From DATHYU01 sp033722675 (GTDB lineage: Bacteria; Actinomycetota; Acidimicrobiia; Spongiisociales; UBA11373), in NCBI GenBank assembly GCA_033722675.1, contig JAWVYO010000119.1, positions 1 through 6,313 of the forward strand: 6,313 bases of DNA, in the 5' to 3' direction. Shown one piece after another: positions 5,162-6,313 of this stretch. Numbering within the stretch: the first letter of the stretch is position 1; every line of letters begins with the position of its first letter. The position numbers and the translations under genes were made by a program. The notes under the pieces are model-generated. The model worked only from the letters and a program-made list of their open reading frames with translations. It was not told the origin of the DNA and searched no databases.

Positions 5162-6313
5162 GTGACCTGGGACATCGCCTTCGTCTTCGGGCTGACGATC
5201 GTCGCCCTCCTGCTGTTCACCTGGGAGCGGGTCCGCATCGATGCCACGGCCGTCTTCGTGATGGTCGTGCTGATGGTGTCGGGCCTCCTGACGCCCGAGG
5301 AGTCCCTGGCCGGGTTCTCCAATATCGCCACGGTGACGGTGGCGGCGATGTTCGTGCTGTCGGCGGGCATCCGTCAGACCGGGGCGCTGTCGTCGGTCGG
5401 GGACCTCCTCGCCCGCCTCGGCGGTCGGAGCCGGTGGCTGGCGCTCGGGGCCCTGATCGGCGTCGTCGGCGTGGTGAGCGGCTTCATCAACAACACCGCG
5501 GCGGTGGCGCTGCTGATCCCCGTCGTCGTCGGGCTGGGTCGTGACCTCGGGACGAGCCCTTCGAAGCTGCTCATGCCGCTGTCGTTCGCCTCCATGTTCG
5601 GTGGCGTCGCCACGCTCATCGGCACGTCGACGAACCTGCTCGTGAACGCCATCGCCGTGGACCGCGGCTTCGACGAGTTCGGACTGTTCGAGCTCACCCC
5701 TCTCGGCGTGGTGCTCTTCGCCGTGGGGGCGGGCTACCTGTTCGTCGCCTTCCGGTTCATCCCGGACCGCCGGGAGGGATCGGGCCAGGACCTCACCGAG
5801 CGGTTCGAGATGACCCCCTTCCTCACGCAGGTCCGCATCGACGCCTCGGCCGTCGTGGTCGGCGAGACGGTCGGCGACAACGCGCTCGTTCGCGACCTGC
5901 AGGTCGACATCATCGACGTCGAGCGGGAGTCCCAGGTGCGCTCGGGGGCCGATCGCGATCTCGAGCTCTCGGCGGGCGACGTGCTGCGCGTCCGCACGCC
6001 GGCGACCGACGTCGCCCGGCTCCTCGCGTACGAGGGTGTGAGCCTCGTGCCGCCGACGGGGGGCGATCGACTCGACTCCGAGGTCGAAACGGAGACGGAG
6101 ACCCTCGTGGAGGCGGTCATCGCTCCCAACTCACAGCTGGCCGGCCGCACCGTCGACGAGGTCAACTTCCCCGGACGTCACGGGGCCCAGGTGCTGGCCC
6201 TACGTCAGCACGGGGAGCTGGAGCGCGGCCTGGCCGACGCCGTGCTCCATGCCGGCAACTCGCTGCTGCTCAAGATCGACCGCGAGGCGCTCGCAGAGCT
6301 CCAGGCGGACGAG
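5162..6313 (+). CDS. SLC13/DASS-type permease with RCK_C (TrkA_C) domains (partial, C-terminus off window)
   Basis: There are 384 open codons from a GTG at 5162 to the right edge. Residues 5-200 are membrane helices. FINNTAAVALLIPVV (about 108-122) and GGVATLIGTSTNLLVN (147-162) match the SNT-type substrate/sodium-binding motifs of the divalent anion:sodium symporter (SLC13) family. The segments 217-295 and 310-384 each look like an RCK_C regulatory domain: short beta strands, SxLAGRTVxE (324-333) and GDVLRVRTP / GNSLLLKI near the ends. In such proteins the RCK_C pair sits between two blocks of helices, so a second membrane half is expected beyond the edge. Substrates in the family include sulfate and dicarboxylates; which applies here is unknown. 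No Shine-Dalgarno is seen before the GTG, but a promoter is placed for leaderless transcription. It is divergent from the amino-acid permease across 84 bp. Confidence 0.9.
   Translation, partial: MTWDIAFVFGLTIVALLLFTWERVRIDATAVFVMVVLMVSGLLTPEESLAGFSNIATVTVAAMFVLSAGIRQTGALSSVGDLLARLGGRSRWLALGALIGVVGVVSGFINNTAAVALLIPVVVGLGRDLGTSPSKLLMPLSFASMFGGVATLIGTSTNLLVNAIAVDRGFDEFGLFELTPLGVVLFAVGAGYLFVAFRFIPDRREGSGQDLTERFEMTPFLTQVRIDASAVVVGETVGDNALVRDLQVDIIDVERESQVRSGADRDLELSAGDVLRVRTPATDVARLLAYEGVSLVPPTGGDRLDSEVETETETLVEAVIAPNSQLAGRTVDEVNFPGRHGAQVLALRQHGELERGLADAVLHAGNSLLLKIDREALAELQADE

Noticed and set aside
5374..6165. Minus-strand frames opposite the SLC13-type permease
   Set aside because: They are Ser/Thr/Arg-rich with no motif. 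The plus-strand frame encodes clear SLC13 and RCK_C features over the same bases.

Overview
High-GC bacterial DNA (by eye about 70% G+C, with strong G/C bias at third codon positions), with GTG starts, GTGA stop/start overlap and a likely leaderless promoter. This fits an actinobacterium, possibly of the Acidimicrobiia type, but the sequence does not fix the taxon. The window is almost fully coding: four protein genes, no RNA genes, no mobile elements and no CRISPR array.

Left part (1-5077, minus strand, read right to left): first a 698-residue APC-superfamily amino-acid permease with two C-terminal universal-stress (UspA-like) domains (5077-2981). After a 26-nt gap comes a 261-residue protein of unknown function (2954-2169). 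It overlaps by 4 nt (GTGA) with a large multidomain protein (2172-1) that runs off the left edge after 724 codons. Close spacing suggests the last two are translationally coupled, and perhaps all three are co-transcribed.

The large protein is the most interesting object. It has a beta-rich N-terminus, a helical region, a pre-toxin-like segment, and then a domain that matches the adenylyl-cyclase domain of anthrax edema factor / CyaA / ExoY. The match rests on conserved motif spacing: RPxN, two lysines 17 and 24 residues after the Arg, a DYD metal-binding motif and an HG motif. After that come a Thr/Arg linker, one transmembrane helix, a Ser/Thr-rich stalk and the start of a further domain beyond the edge. 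A nucleotidyl-cyclase toxin-like domain in the middle of a membrane-anchored protein, coupled to an unknown partner, is unusual. It may be an undescribed effector or signalling system.

Right part (5162-6313, plus strand): a divergent SLC13/DASS-type permease with RCK_C (TrkA_C) domains, open at the right edge. The 84-bp divergent intergenic region (5078-5161) holds a good candidate promoter for leaderless transcription of this gene and a weaker candidate for the permease on the other strand.
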